NCBI GenBank assembly: GCA_015227615.1
Contig: JAALGZ010000062.1
Coordinates: 1 to 64,000, forward strand
Source: Labyrinthula sp. Ha
Lineage: Eukaryota > Sar > Bigyra > Labyrinthulida > Labyrinthulaceae
Direction of reading: 5' to 3'
Length of the DNA stretch: 64,000 nucleotides
The notes beneath the pieces were generated by a model. It had not been told where the DNA came from. It did no database searches and was given only the letters and a program-made list of their open reading frames with translations. Below are positions 11,701-24,077 of this stretch, in pieces. How positions within the stretch are numbered: the stretch's first letter is position 1; the number at the start of each line of letters is the position of its first letter. The translations under genes and the position numbers were made by a program.

Positions 11701-14120
11701 GCGTAGTATCTATTTAGTGGCATATTGTATGATACAAGAAAGTAATAGAAGTTGTCTCTGCAGAAAATTAATTTTTTGTCGATCATACATTAACTAGCTT
11801 ATTTTGTTTGACTATCTGCAAATCACCAGCTGACCTCACGACTGACTATATGTTCAATCTTCTTCTTTTCTTAAATTCTTTTTTAAATTGGTAGCTTAAA
11901 TTAAATCAATATTATATAAAAAATTCCCGAAGATATTTCATTCTGCTAATATTTAGCCACTCAGCCCCCTCAAATATTTGATACAATAAACTCATATTCA
12001 AGGTAGTGACTGCAGGTTCACAAGGGGGGGGGATGAACAATATAGAGAATTAGTGTTATCATGACAACTGTACGAGATAAATATATATATAAATTGGTTA
12101 ATGTTTTTCATATCAATTTTCTATCTGGAAACTCAACTTCATTAAACTATTTTATGTGCTGCGACAGTTTCTCCACCTCCATATTGGTGAAGGAATAGTG
12201 TTTATTTGGTTAATATGGCATTTCTGTATATTTGGGAATTGAAATAACATTTAAATCAACCCTGAAGTCGTATGCATATAAACTTCGTACTGTATTAAGA
12301 AGTTGTGTGAGCTATTTATCGTTTTAGAAATGGGTATTAATATTGTTAATTAGCACAAAGAATATGAATAACATTACGTAGGAAAGTACTTTAGAGTGTG
12401 CATACAAGATGGCGTTACTCAAATTCTTAATTAGAGTATTATTCAGTGTATTTAACAAATAAGCAGTCACAAATTTCTGAAGAGCAAGAAAATTTAGCAA
12501 GCGAATAAACATGGTATTGAAGTTCAAAAATTATACATTACGAAAGGTTTTACTTGCAAGCCAATTAAAAGCCGCTTTAACATCTTTGGGAAGGAAATAA
12601 TTAGTATTTAAAGTTATACGAGCTATTCTTGGTGAAGGAATCTAGATATCATATTATTAATTGCCATTAATTCTATTTCTGAAAGAGTTTTGGTTATTTT
12701 ACACACAAAACAGTATATTAGTATTCCTGATAGACACAGGAATGAATAGTAGCTGATTCTTACACAAAATACACTGTGCATCAGATCTGAGATAAATTAT
12801 TGGATATTAATAATAATTATTGATAGCTAATACTGATGTCTAAGTTCTATCTGTACGCTTGCTTTAAACGTACTAGGGTTTTATGTCCTGGGATTCTGCT
12901 AAGAAGGCCGTGTGTGCTTTCTAACAGGGAGGGCAAATCAATAATCGTAAAGGCTTGTAGAAAATAAGTAATAATGACTCGGTTTTTAGTATAAATGAGA
13001 GCTGAAAATTGAACGGAGGTCTATCTTTTTTAAAATTCGCAATTAAATCTTAAATGGTTTCTTAGTACATTATTGTTGGCAGCGCCTATTGGTATTTCTG
13101 CATTGAGGTTCTCAAAAAGAGAATTAAATGTTACAATCTTCAAAATTAATAAAAGCACACAGCTTTTTAGCACATAAGCCAGTCTCACATTATATAGTCA
13201 TAGAAAATGGTCAATAATAGGTAGCTAAACCAATTTTCTCTGAGGAGATGATACTATTGGGTTCTGTTGGGTTATATTTCCGATTATTCGAGTTCGCCAC
13301 CAAATTTCGCTCAATTACTTTCAGATCAATGTTACGGGAAAAGTTTGCTTAAATTTTTATGTTAGAGCATTAACCTGATGAACCTCCTGTAATTTCTCTT
13401 TCCAAAACTATTGTTTTTGAAGGTCTTTCATTTGTTATGAAATTTTGACATGAAATTCTAACCTTTTAAAACTAAGGTGAATTTTATAGGATTTTCATAA
13501 GTCTATATATGCTGATAAAATAAATTTAACCCAATGCAAAAACATAAGAGAATCTGGATGTATCTGTAAGTTGGAAGACTAAGTTAATTCTACTGTGAGA
13601 ATACCCAAGTTACTGATCTTCAGCAAAATATAGTTCTCAATTTCATCTCGACAAGAAATATTTCAGTAAATTATAAGAAATAGTTCCCTTCGTAAGTTTT
13701 TACATCAAGCTATTTTTCAGCAAGTTTTCTTTGATATAATGCTGGATAGAAATTGATCTAAGAAAATAAAGTTTTATTTTGTTACACTTATTGCAATAAC
13801 TTTCACGAGCAACTTTTTTTTAAATTCCTATTTAGATGATCAAATGAAGAACTTCTCTAGAGAAAGTTCTATAATTTTGCATATATGTTGCCTCAGAGTA
13901 AGAACCATGTAAATAAATTAGTAAACTTCACCTAACAAAAAAGAATAATGATACTTTAAGCTATTTTGTTTTCTTATATACAAGTTAAAATTATAAAGCG
14001 TTTTCTATTAGTAGTTAAATTCTAGCAACATAATTTAAACCCTTTAGACATAAAATACAGAAAAAATTAAGGAAGCGCAAAAAATACCAATGTTCATTAA
14101 TAATAACTCATGCATATATA
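8782..14120. other. 5.3-kb gene desert
   Basis: No convincing gene. The first 400 bases are the probable promoter of the phosphatase. They contain TCTCGAGA (near 9047), CATCTCGAT (near 9064), CGAGCTCG (9121-9128) and a 14-bp perfect palindrome (9129-9142). A run of nine G occurs near 12024. Minus-strand frames of 60-78 codons (10540-10722, 11550-11786, 12324-12527) carry no motif I recognise and are probably chance. Confidence 0.4.
9129..9142. promoter_or_regulatory. 14-bp perfect palindrome GGGTCTCGAGACCC
   Basis: Lies about 350 bases upstream of the phosphatase ATG, next to a second palindrome (CGAGCTCG at 9121-9128) and other TCTCGA copies. It is G+C-rich in an AT-rich setting, which makes a protein-binding site plausible. 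Function is not shown. Confidence 0.35.
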
Positions 14121-16058
14121 CTAAGCTATCGCAACTTCAGGACCAGTCAATTGAACTCTCTTTGCACCTTTCTCTAACTTCACATTTCTCACAGATCCAG
14201 ATCCTCTACAATCAGAGCAAACAATAACAAGAACAAGGACTAAAATAACCCCAAGCAAAGCAAAAATAATAAAAACAAGTGTTTCATTCACATCCACAAC
14301 TTCTTCCTCAGTTTCTTCACTCTCTGTGGGAAATCCAGTTGGAACTTTACTTGGTGATCCAGTTGGTGTAGCAGTTGGTGGAATACATAATTCACATGTT
14401 ACAGGACATAACTGACGAACAATATCAAGTGTGCAAAATCCACCAATATCTACACATTCCGCAGGAAGTCCTGTATCTGTAAAAACTAATCCAGTAGGTA
14501 CAGTATCTTCACAAACAATTGGTGCAGCGGTGGGAAGCACTGTTGGAGCAGGTGTAACAGTTGGTGGTGTTGGTGCTGTTGGGAGAATTGTTGGAGATTC
14601 AGTTTGTACAAGTTCAGTATACAAAATACTATCTCTTGGTTTTACAATGAATAATCCTCTGTCAATTGAGGATATTGCAATATTTCCACTAGGATGCATA
14701 TAATTACTCCAGGTTCCCAAAAATACATTTCCTTCAATATCTGGAGCAACATCGAAAAATGCAGCTTCTGAAACTTGTGGGGTACCTTGTAAATCAAGAA
14801 CTCGTAATCCAGCTATGTAATTAGACAAGTACATGAATCTATCGCTAATTGGAGGAGTTTCATAATTTCCTTCATTATAAGGTGGAGATCCACCCCATCC
14901 TTTTTTGTGAATCTCTCCCCAATTGTACAAATTGTGGTCAGGAGAAAAATCACGGTGCGTGAAATTTGAACCAAAAACTGGTTTGCGTAAATCAGAAACA
15001 TCTACTATATAAGTTGTAGTTTTTCCTACAGTCTCAAATTCTTCATCTAACTCATCATTCATAAAAACGTATCTCATATCTCCAGTTAGCCATCCTTGAT
15101 GAGTATATTCTGCAGTAGGATAACCAGTTCTTGAAATTCTTTCAATATTTTCTTTATCTGTAACATCAAAAATAGTCAAAGTATCTTCATTAAAACCAAA
15201 AAGTATTTCTCTTCCTGTAAATCTCTCATCCGGACCATCATAAACAACAATTTGCGCATCATGAGAATATCCATCTCCATCCACACAAGCCGCAAAAGTC
15301 GGATTAAGTGGATCTGGTTCTAAATTAAGCACATAAGGACCACCAAGGCACTCATTTGTTCCTACAGAATATGCAAATCCAGTTTCTGTATTGATTGCTA
15401 TATTGTGAGACTTTCCATGTCCAGGATGAACATTATCAGGTTCCATTTCCAGCGGAAAATCGTCTTCATTAATGTCTCGTAAACGAGTTAGATCCCATAT
15501 TTGAACTCCATATGTTTCATCAAATTCTGTTTCTGAAGATCTATCCTTTACAACATAAGCAACATTCTTGTATACTTTGAGATCACCCCAAGAATATTGT
15601 GATCCAGGATATGGTCCATAAGCAACTCTGAGTGGATTTGCAGGATCCGTGGAGTCAATGAACCAGATGCCATTATCTACCATGAGTAAAGTATATTCTT
15701 TTCCTGTAAGAGTATCTTCCCATCCCCAAATATCAGAAGTTTGAGTTGTTCCGCGTTGTTCAGAGATAAAGAGATCTGAAAGGGAAAGGTAGGATTGAAA
15801 GTCAATATCTTTGCAAGGAAAAAGCTCTCCATTAATATCGACGACTCCATCAGATTCATCTGTATTGTTACAGATTTGAGGGGTGAAGGACGAAAAGAGA
15901 TCAGATCGTGGAAGTTTTCCTTCTTTTACTAAATCGTTCCAGAATTTTTCTTTCTTCGCCATAAGAAGCTGACCATTTGGACTCATAAAACTTTTGGAAG
16001 CATTTGAAAGGTGGAAGAGTAACCCAAACTGGTTAAGAAGGAATAAAGGTTTTTTCAT
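14121..16058 (-). CDS. Choice-of-anchor B propeller protein with PT stalk, ShK-like module and membrane anchor
   Basis: A 645-residue type I surface protein. The N-terminus is weakly hydrophobic (LFLLNQFGLLFHLSNA), consistent with a signal peptide. Residues about 70-485 form a LVIVD-type beta-propeller with family marks: WGWED near the start, SHNIAIN, YSHDAQ, YTHQGWLT, and the HNLY and RVLDL strands. This matches proteins annotated as choice-of-anchor B family. A Pro-Thr ladder (about 488-514) leads to a six-cysteine module (about 515-557, ending CPVTCELC) that resembles an ShK domain. A second PT ladder, an acidic stretch, one helix (about 593-613) and a short basic tail follow. This layout suggests an extracellular recognition or adhesion protein; the ligand is unknown. 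A TCTCGATATT motif lies about 195 bases upstream. No intron is needed. Confidence 0.85.
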   Translation of the reverse strand: MKKPLFLLNQFGLLFHLSNASKSFMSPNGQLLMAKKEKFWNDLVKEGKLPRSDLFSSFTPQICNNTDESDGVVDINGELFPCKDIDFQSYLSLSDLFISEQRGTTQTSDIWGWEDTLTGKEYTLLMVDNGIWFIDSTDPANPLRVAYGPYPGSQYSWGDLKVYKNVAYVVKDRSSETEFDETYGVQIWDLTRLRDINEDDFPLEMEPDNVHPGHGKSHNIAINTETGFAYSVGTNECLGGPYVLNLEPDPLNPTFAACVDGDGYSHDAQIVVYDGPDERFTGREILFGFNEDTLTIFDVTDKENIERISRTGYPTAEYTHQGWLTGDMRYVFMNDELDEEFETVGKTTTYIVDVSDLRKPVFGSNFTHRDFSPDHNLYNWGEIHKKGWGGSPPYNEGNYETPPISDRFMYLSNYIAGLRVLDLQGTPQVSEAAFFDVAPDIEGNVFLGTWSNYMHPSGNIAISSIDRGLFIVKPRDSILYTELVQTESPTILPTAPTPPTVTPAPTVLPTAAPIVCEDTVPTGLVFTDTGLPAECVDIGGFCTLDIVRQLCPVTCELCIPPTATPTGSPSKVPTGFPTESEETEEEVVDVNETLVFIIFALLGVILVLVLVIVCSDCRGSGSVRNVKLEKGAKRVQLTGPEVAIA

Positions 16059-19000
16059 GTTTATTTTTTACAGTTTCGTTTGATTTTTGTTTTTTTCAAA
16101 GAAGGTGTGTATTGAACTGTGTTACAGGAGTGTAATAGTGTTCTGAGAAGAATTGAAAACTCTCATGAATATTCCCGTCTTGATATCTATTGTAATTTTG
16201 TCTGTAAACCCATCATTTTAACAGTATAGTGATCCATAAAAGAAAACATGTCTCGATATTTTCTTATCTAGTAAAGAAAACCCAGAAAGATATGATTCTG
16301 AATCCCCGGTAATGTACCATTTGTTTCACCAAAATGCTGCAGTGTTTGACAAAAGTTATGGGAATATAAAAAAAATATACAAGTCCTCAAATGGATGGAA
16401 AGAGAATCATGTTTAAAGAGAAAAGGCGCTCTTTTTACTTATTAAAATGGAAGTGCCCAGTTAATACCAATTATTGCTACAATCAAGTTAACTTGAGTAG
16501 TTTTAGCATTACTAATTACTTTTTTTCTTATTGTGGTGTGTGACTTGCGAGAGGGCACTAACCTTTGTGATAGCTAAAGTATTCTATAGACAGTCCTCAT
16601 GGGAAATACAAAACAATTCATATTTTTGTATCAATTTCTATTCTAAAGAAATAAAATAATAATTGTAGGGAGACTGGATCTCTTTAAAGAGTGAATCTGT
16701 TCAAAGCCTCTTCTTGCGATACCCCGAAACAAATAATCTTGTAAAGAGTTTATAGATTAATTATTGTTAGATTAATAGATGTAACTAATAAATCCTCTTT
16801 ACCAAGTTTCTTCGCAACCCCCCTATAACCTTAAAGATTTCTTAACTATGATCGTTTCTCTCTGCTTTGTTTCATCAGGTATTCTGTCAGTTCTGGTTAT
16901 CATGGAGTAGTGGAAAGCCAACGAATTCGACTTTCTATATTTTCTTCACAGCTTATTTTTTTTCAGTGGTTTCGGAGACACCATAATAGATAAATACTGC
17001 CAAATTTGAAGTGTGAGCTGTCGCCTGGCTAACCAGAACAAAAATTCTTTCGGTGTTACTTGTCTTGTTGAGCTCAGTACATTGTTTTCTATTGTTCAGA
17101 AATATGAGTTTTTACCAGACTAAGCAACCTTTAGCAGCTAAGGTTTCAATTTACAATCAAGAATAAGGAAATACTTCCCCAAAAGCAGTTATCTTCTTTT
17201 TATAAATAATGTTAATTGTTCAATGCAGGCATCTCAATATATTTCACACTGTGATTAGATAGAATAATATTCGTAATGCTCCGAAGAACAGCCTTAAAAT
17301 ATTAGTAACGCCACAAGTTCTCAGGAACAGAGAATGACTTGGGTTATTTACTTTCTAAGCATTCCTTACCTCTACAACGAACAATTTCAGTATGATAATA
17401 CTTTGATAATTAAATTGGCACTTTGGTGACTTTCCAATGAGCAAAATAGGAGCTTAAAATAACATTTTCGTGATGATAACTGGAAATATGAGGCAGACAG
17501 GACATTCAGAAGCTAATGGTGTCCCAGCATGGAGATATGGCTTGGTCACAATATTTTGTAAACCGTTCTGTCCTGATTGTACCCAAAGTATTGCTTCAAC
17601 TTGCCGTTGCAGTTGCTCTAAGCGGAATCAATCTGAACATACCGCATAGTCTTAGCTAAATTAATCAAAAATTGTATCCAGGTTTTGCTAAGTAGGTATA
17701 CATCTGATTGCTTTCAGCTACCATTCAAATCTTAAACATTACCTAACATATCAAGTTCTACAACATCTAAACACGTTAGGATAATATGTGGCGATTACTT
17801 ATTATAACTCCAATATCAATACTTATTACAGAGAAATCCATGCGTATTGCATAGACCTAGTGTGACTTGATTGTAAACAAGCATCACTGTTTTAGAAGAC
17901 TCCAATCAGGAGAGTACAGAAAAGAGGCGCGGTACCAATTTATAACAAAATAGAAAATAATCTACGGGGCAAAAGCGCCCTATTGTCGTTAATTCCGTTA
18001 GATATTTATTTAGAGCACAATTTAAAGGGTTTAGGTGGAGGATTTTCATAGATAGCGAGATTAAAGGATGGGGTTTTGATTATGGGCTTTATCCCTTCCC
18101 TATGCCACATAAAAGAACGTTCCTCAAGCTGTAATCTAGCGTTCTTAGATTACAATGGGGATAATAGTATGCATATATAAAACACTACACCCAGAAAATT
18201 TTTACATATAAGCCAAACAACTGGTCTGGGTAATCCATTAAGAGAGTGACTATTGCGCCCAACAGTACAAGTACAGTATTTCATGCAAGACTGCATTCCA
18301 TATTTAGATCGTGCATAGGAACTAAAATCTTTAGAGAAACCTTTTAAACTAGTCAAAAGAACTCTTCTAGGCACAAGAAAGACATACAAATGGATTTAAT
18401 CCCTTAAGATATATCTAAAAGAACCGATAGAAAAAACTTGAAATGGCATTTTATTTGCGCTATTGACATATTTTAATCAGAAAGAAAAGGTTAGTCAATG
18501 GGCAAGACTACGTTCGTATTTTGCATTAATACAAGAAACTACTCTGCTAACTGCTTGCTTTTAAATAAGACACATAGTGCACTATTACGTTGTTCTTAAT
18601 CTTTGCGATAAATGCTCAAGTAAAAATAATTATTAAATGATCAAAGCTAAAGTATGAACTAAGTTTAGATCTACTGCCATGGATATTTCTAAGTTGATGT
18701 GTATGTCCTTACATTATAGCTTGAAGAAACTCACTGAGATGGTTTGAGAATTTACTTCAGTATTATAACCATAATACAAACCGCGACTCATGTACAGATC
18801 TCGCTAGGTTATCTAGAAAACAAAAATTCATATTTTTTCTCTGTTACGATTAATTGTTATTTATATCTTTTTGGGACTATTTTGGTACAGACCACATGAT
18901 AATTTTTCATTTTTTTGTACTTCTCTTTGAAAATACGATTACAATTCAAATGATACCATCTTTGTCCAACATATCCTTAGAATGTGGAAATAACAGAAGG

Positions 19001-21873
19001 AATTGGGTCAGGAATGTTTTTACGCAGAACTCGGTAATAGAATTATCGAAAAAAAGAACTGAAGCGCAGAGTCCAAGAATATGTTGATCTTTAATTTTTT
19101 ATTTTCGGTGGCAAATCCTCTTGAGCATCACCACTTTCCCTTCAACATATCAGGCTTATGACAACGAAATCAACAGCAGCACAATTTCTCAACTTGAACC
19201 TCTAATTTTTGTGCTACCGAGTTCATATCTAATAATATAACTAATTTTGTCATAAACCATTTTCCCAAGATGATAATATATTTACTAAAACTGATTTGAA
19301 AACATACTGTAAAATAATTGTACGAAAATGATGCTTCAATATCACACTAACCCAGAGCAGATATTCTAACCCAACATTATAATTCATTGTATCTGGTTGT
19401 ATACTATCATAAAGAATGAGTTATTTATCCAACCTGTCTACTACAAGGGCTTATATGACAAATAATCCTAGTTTACAGATAGTTCTTATCATTAGAAGAT
19501 TTCGTATTGACTCAAGTAGATTCACAACCTGTTGTACTGTGCGACAACAAGTTAAAACCTCAATAGAATAATTCTAACCATGATGAAACCTGCATTGTTG
19601 TCTAGTTTCAGTTTCTATTCACCATATCAGAAGTAATTCTCCTCCTCAACAGAAAACCGAGGAAAGAAAGTGCTAAATACTTAAATATCAGAAATATTTA
19701 TATATTTTATCTACTTCTTAGTTAAAAAGTTTTTTGCAAGGAGAACGTTAAATTTCAACCAATCTTTCAATCAAAAGAAACGAATTGGATTCTACGTAGG
19801 AATCAACTTCCCATAATGAATAAAACATAAAAAAATTACTACAATGGCTGGTTCAAAGGAGCTAGGATTGCACAAAGAGGAGTAGATTAACTAATTTTAG
19901 CTTAACCAAACTAGTTTGTTTATTATAGTTTAGAACTAGCGTTTATGTTAAGTAAGAATAGACCTTGAAAATGAGAAAAATCTCCTTAAAAGAAGCATAG
20001 TCATAATATTTCTGCACTAATTAACTAGTTTCCCTCTCTCTATTACTGTACAATCTTTGCGTCTCGCTTACTGGGACATATGATTCTCATGGACTTAGTC
20101 TGGGTTATATTCTTCTTGCACTCTCATATAGTATATATTTTTGTATTCATAATTCGCTACAGATGGCTTTTGAATTGCTTAGTCCCGAAGAAAGAAAACC
20201 CTGGTTGAAACTATAGGTAAATAGTTTTAAGTTCTAAACAATCAAATCATACTACTGCAACCCTGACAACTTACAGCAACTTGTGAGAAAGATGGGAATG
20301 AACGCACTATGTAGAAAAGAGAGAAAAATTTCTCCAGCCCAAGAATAAATTTTGTTTTTTCTTGATATTGGTAATATACAGGTTCATAAATGAGCACCTA
20401 TGAACTTATTTTGTAATTTTTATGGATGACTTAAAACTATTTCAAAGTTTTTGGCCCATTAACAAAATTCATGTTTCAGTTCTCTAGGTTTGTTTTACAT
20501 TTTTTAACTTTAAGTTTGACAGTATGTTCAACCCAATAGAAGTAAGAACTATTAGAGCTAAGAATTCTTAGTACAAGAAGAACTACATAAGTATACTCGA
20601 AACCTAAGAACCATCATTATACTGATATTAAACTACTTTTGCTACTCTTCTAAGTCTACTTTAAACTTGTAGACGGGAATGCATCCGTGATAGATCATTG
20701 CAACTAAAAAATTTCTTAGTGATAGATCTTATGTAGTTCTCTCCATATATTTACAGTCTCTAATCATACCTTCAAGGGTTACTGGTTTGCAGTTGTTTAT
20801 ATTCTTGTACTATGTATTCAATTTCTTTTCTAAACTTAATTTATCAAGTATGCTTCCCACATTAGCCTGAAAGATTTTATATCTATTCTTATGTGTCAAA
20901 ATGATATTTTAACACCCTCAAGATTTCAGTTCTATTCTTAAGAATAGTGTTATTACCCCAGGTTGACTATATCAACTCTAAAATACTTATATTCAGATAG
21001 ATGAGATTGGCAATTCTCTCTTATATTAGCAGCATTATTTCTATCTCTTGGTCATTAAGTTATTTTATTCATGATGATCTCCTTGAGCAAAATGTAAGGA
21101 AACCAGCTTGTCATTGCTCAAACAACTTAAGGATTGACTGCCTTTCAGAATATTAGGTCTATGCGCCATTGAGTTTCATATTTATGACTGAGAACTAGCA
21201 TGAAGAAAATATAATTACTGATTCGATTGACATTAACGAAGGAAAAATGCATCAGTATATTATATTTCCCGAGAGCATAAAATAGATAATAAAGTTTGCT
21301 TGAAACCGATGAACTGGGTACACCTTTTTTCCAGCTCTGTTGAAGCTGCGTGAAAAAAGGTCAGGATGATACTCTACTGGATAGGTAGTCGTAATTGAAG
21401 GTTCAACGCATCTAGTACGGTTCTTGGGTGGGGTGAAAAATAAATACGCTCTATCTAGCATATAGATTAGTACAATATTAATACTCAGAGAGGAAGAATT
21501 GAATTACCTTCTCCAACATGAGAAGCGAGAAGAAACTAGGAAATCACCAAACCCCAAGAAACTTCCTTTGGCAGCAAAAAAACAATAAATATAAGAAAAA
21601 GTGTGGAATGAACACCCGCTAGTGTCTTTCCCAATTTAAATAATGGTTTCTCTTCTAGTAAAACAAAGCGCTTACCTTGCGTAGCTGCGTTTGAAGAATG
21701 AATAAGTTGCCCTTGGCTTGAACCTACCACACCAACATTCTCTTACATTTGCCTTTGTATCAATTAATCTTTAAAATACAACCTTGCACCCATATCCTAG
21801 CAATAACATTTAACCCTTTAACTTTAAAAACCCGCTGCTTTCACATAAATTATCTACCAACGTTCCTCAACCA
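16059..21873. other. 5.8-kb gene desert
   Basis: No intact gene recognised. A TCTCGATATT motif near 16253 belongs to the promoter of the neighbouring propeller gene. A perfect 9-bp inverted repeat with a 7-base loop lies at 18130-18154. A short frame around 17514-17650 has a cluster of cysteines (CKPFCPDC then CRCSC) but no start context, and its alternative frame is equally open, so I do not call it. Confidence 0.4.
18130..18154. repeat. Inverted repeat, 9-bp stem, 7-base loop
   Basis: TGTAATCTA and its exact complement TAGATTACA flank a 7-base spacer. The palindrome GAACGTTC lies just upstream. It could be a transcript hairpin or a protein site; no gene lies near enough to decide. Confidence 0.4.
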
Positions 21874-23412
21874 TTACCACAATCTGTTCTCATAAGTGTG
21901 TAAACTATGTACACCTCCCTCTCTCTGCGCCGCATGTGTTCTAATTTCCATCCTCACAGTCCCCTTATCCAAACCTTCATGTAATTTAGCCAAATCACTC
22001 ACTCCAAGATCCTGCAGCCCATGGCACACACCCTGTTTCAAGTATGGCAAGTACCTTGCAACGCTTCCTTTATCAACCACAGCTCCTGCAACACCTTGTG
22101 CCACTCTCACACTGTCATTGGTCTTTACAAAATATCTGCTCTCACTCCCCTTACTCATTGCCTCAATGCTTCCCATTCCACGGTACTTCTTCACACGAAC
22201 CCCATCTTGAAAATAATACTCTCCTGGTGCTTCCTCCGTACCAGCAAGCATAGAACCCATCATTACACAGCTCGCACCCAAACTCAGCGCCTTTACAATA
22301 TGTCCGCTCGATGATACACCTCCATCGGCTATTACCGGAATTCCGTTCCTACGCCCGGCTTTTGAAACGTGATAAACAGAAGAAGCTTGACCTCGACCAA
22401 CAGCACAAACTTCCTGGGTTGTACAAATACTTCCTACCCCCATTCCCACTCGTAACCCATCCACACCTAATCTAATCAGGTTCATCGCTTGTGTCTCAGT
22501 AACAACATTCCCACCAATAACATCTACTTTTTCACCATATTTCGTCTTAATGTATTTTACTATTTCGTATTGATAAAGAGAATCTCCTTGAGAACTATCC
22601 ACAATGATAACATCAACTCCAGCTTCAACAAGCGCATCAACTCTAACTTTGTCTTCTGGCCTCGTCCCTACAGCAGCTCCAACAAGCAAGTGCTCCACAG
22701 CATCTCTAGATGCAATAGGAAAATCTCGACTCTTCTTAAGATCTTCTCGACACATAAGACTGACTAGCTGCCCCTTTGAATCCACAATTGGCAACTTTCC
22801 TTTTTTCGATTTACGTAAAATTGCTTCTGCTTCATGCAAAGAAACACTTTCTTCTGCAACTACTAAATTCTTTACTTCTGTCATAACTTCACTTAATTTC
22901 AAACTTCTATCACTCAAGAAATCGATATCCCGATTAGAAACAAAACCGAGTAATTTAGAACCAAGCTTTCCATCCTCAGTTACAGGAATTCCAGAAAATC
23001 CATTTTTTCTTTTAATTTCATCCACATCGGAAATTCTGTTTTTTGGGGACAAAACTTTTGGAGTTAAGATGAATCCATTTTTGAATCTTTTTACGTTCTT
23101 TACATTTTGAGCTTGTTCTGAAACAGGCATGTTGTAATGAATAATCCCAATACCACCTTGCAAAGCCATATGAATAGCCATGCTAGATTCGGTGACAGTA
23201 TCCATAGGAGAAGAGACAAAAGGTAAGGATAATTTAATGTTTCTTGTTAGATTTGAAGTCAAATTGACTGAGGTTAGGCCAAAATCAATGTGCCCTGGCA
23301 AAAGAATGATATCATCATAAGTGTAACTAGAAGTTGACTGGGTAAACACTTTTTCTGCGCTGTTTCCATCCCCTGAAACTTCTACGTGGTTTATAGAGTT
23401 TGTGGTTTTCAT
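21874..23412 (-). CDS. IMPDH: Inosine-5'-monophosphate dehydrogenase
   Basis: A 512-residue enzyme that oxidises IMP to XMP with NAD, the committed step of guanine nucleotide synthesis. The N-terminal YDDIILLPG opening (about 32-40) is typical of the family. Paired CBS domains occupy about 110-230 and the barrel resumes after. The motif DSSQGDS lies at 272-278, GGNVV at 300-304, and the catalytic loop GSICTTQEV places the nucleophile at Cys330. DGGV, the GSML segment and the flap motif [12 protein letters not shown] near the end are all present. It ends in ENRLW, with no peroxisomal signal of the SKL type. It is complete, single-exon, and starts at an ATG with A at -3. The upstream 290 bases are packed with CCAAT boxes, consistent with strong growth-linked expression (inference). 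Confidence 0.97.
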   Translation of the reverse strand: MKTTNSINHVEVSGDGNSAEKVFTQSTSSYTYDDIILLPGHIDFGLTSVNLTSNLTRNIKLSLPFVSSPMDTVTESSMAIHMALQGGIGIIHYNMPVSEQAQNVKNVKRFKNGFILTPKVLSPKNRISDVDEIKRKNGFSGIPVTEDGKLGSKLLGFVSNRDIDFLSDRSLKLSEVMTEVKNLVVAEESVSLHEAEAILRKSKKGKLPIVDSKGQLVSLMCREDLKKSRDFPIASRDAVEHLLVGAAVGTRPEDKVRVDALVEAGVDVIIVDSSQGDSLYQYEIVKYIKTKYGEKVDVIGGNVVTETQAMNLIRLGVDGLRVGMGVGSICTTQEVCAVGRGQASSVYHVSKAGRRNGIPVIADGGVSSSGHIVKALSLGASCVMMGSMLAGTEEAPGEYYFQDGVRVKKYRGMGSIEAMSKGSESRYFVKTNDSVRVAQGVAGAVVDKGSVARYLPYLKQGVCHGLQDLGVSDLAKLHEGLDKGTVRMEIRTHAAQREGGVHSLHTYENRLW

Positions 23413-23702
23413 TGTTCTTGTATTTTCCTCTGGGCTTTTAATTGCCCCTTTTAACCAATCAGGTTGTAACCCCCAACCAATGAAATCACACTATCTATTC
23501 CTTCTACCCAATCAAGTTATTGGCTAAACCAATCAAATCGCTCAAAATTTCATCCAATGAAGACATAGAAGTAACCAATAAGAACACGTACATACAAACG
23601 CACAAATAGAAAACTATTTATCCAATAAGAACAAAAGTTTAACCAATCGTTTCCCGTTTCTTAATAAGCAAAAGAACAACTAAACCAAACATTTTCTAAG
23701 CA
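23413..23702 (-). promoter_or_regulatory. CCAAT-box cluster in the IMPDH promoter
   Basis: Nine CCAAT pentamers lie within 194 bases: plus-strand copies start at 23454, 23477, 23508, 23529, 23554, 23575, 23622 and 23643, and one reverse copy (ATTGG) lies at 23519-23523. Eight share one orientation. From base composition, well under one would be expected. The core TTTAACCAATCA recurs upstream of the small gene at 56690. NF-Y type factors bind CCAAT in eukaryotes; use here is inferred. The region also forms the 3' flank of the upstream same-strand gene. Confidence 0.6.
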
Positions 23703-24077
23703 CTAACTAACAATACAACAAGATCTTTTTTTCTTTACCTCGGGAACGGATTCATCCATTGCTTCTAGATCTACTAAATTCATGTCAGCCTCCTTCAATA
23801 GTTCGTCATCTTCTTCAAAAGGATTGAAAATTTTGCTTATAGAGTAGATGCTTTCTTTAACAGAAGGAAGAGATGCTCTTCGTTGAGCAAAAGATGTTTT
23901 CAATGTTTGAAAAGGATTGTAAGGAGAACTCGCGGCCGAAGCGAAGGATTTCCTATTTTCTTTCTCAGAGCCAAAGGGATTATACGGTTCGTTAGTTTCA
24001 GCTAAGGCTTCTGCAGAATCTAGTTCTATAGAGGGTTTTGTTGCCACAACTTCCTTATCATCTTCAGTTTCTGACAT
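23703..24077 (-). CDS. Small acidic protein with three NPF motifs and a C-terminal CaaX box
   Basis: A 124-residue, largely disordered protein. Three NPF tripeptides (YNPFG at about 32-36, YNPFQ at about 53-57, FNPFEE at about 87-92) are the classic ligands of EH domains in endocytic adaptors such as Eps15 and EHD proteins. The C-terminus reads KKKRSCCIVS: a basic patch, a dicysteine and a CIVS CaaX box. That predicts farnesylation plus possible palmitoylation, as in Ras proteins. The reading is therefore a lipid-anchored membrane protein that recruits EH-domain partners. This is inference from motifs; I know no named homologue. It lies upstream of IMPDH on the same strand, 290 bases away. 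A prenyltransferase alpha subunit is encoded in the same window at 35802. Confidence 0.8.
   Translation of the reverse strand: MSETEDDKEVVATKPSIELDSAEALAETNEPYNPFGSEKENRKSFASAASSPYNPFQTLKTSFAQRRASLPSVKESIYSISKIFNPFEEDDELLKEADMNLVDLEAMDESVPEVKKKRSCCIVS

Noticed and set aside
11550-11786. 78-codon minus-strand frame
   Set aside because: No recognisable domain; this length is expected by chance in a 5-kb desert.
12024-12032. Run of nine G
   Set aside because: Homopolymer without context; not informative.
17514-17650. Cys-cluster frame (CKPFCPDC then CRCSC)
   Set aside because: A second frame over the same bases is equally open and neither has a supported start or flanks.
21896-23110. Several plus-strand open frames up to 168 codons inside IMPDH
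   Set aside because: They are antisense to a complete, conserved enzyme and show no family features of their own.
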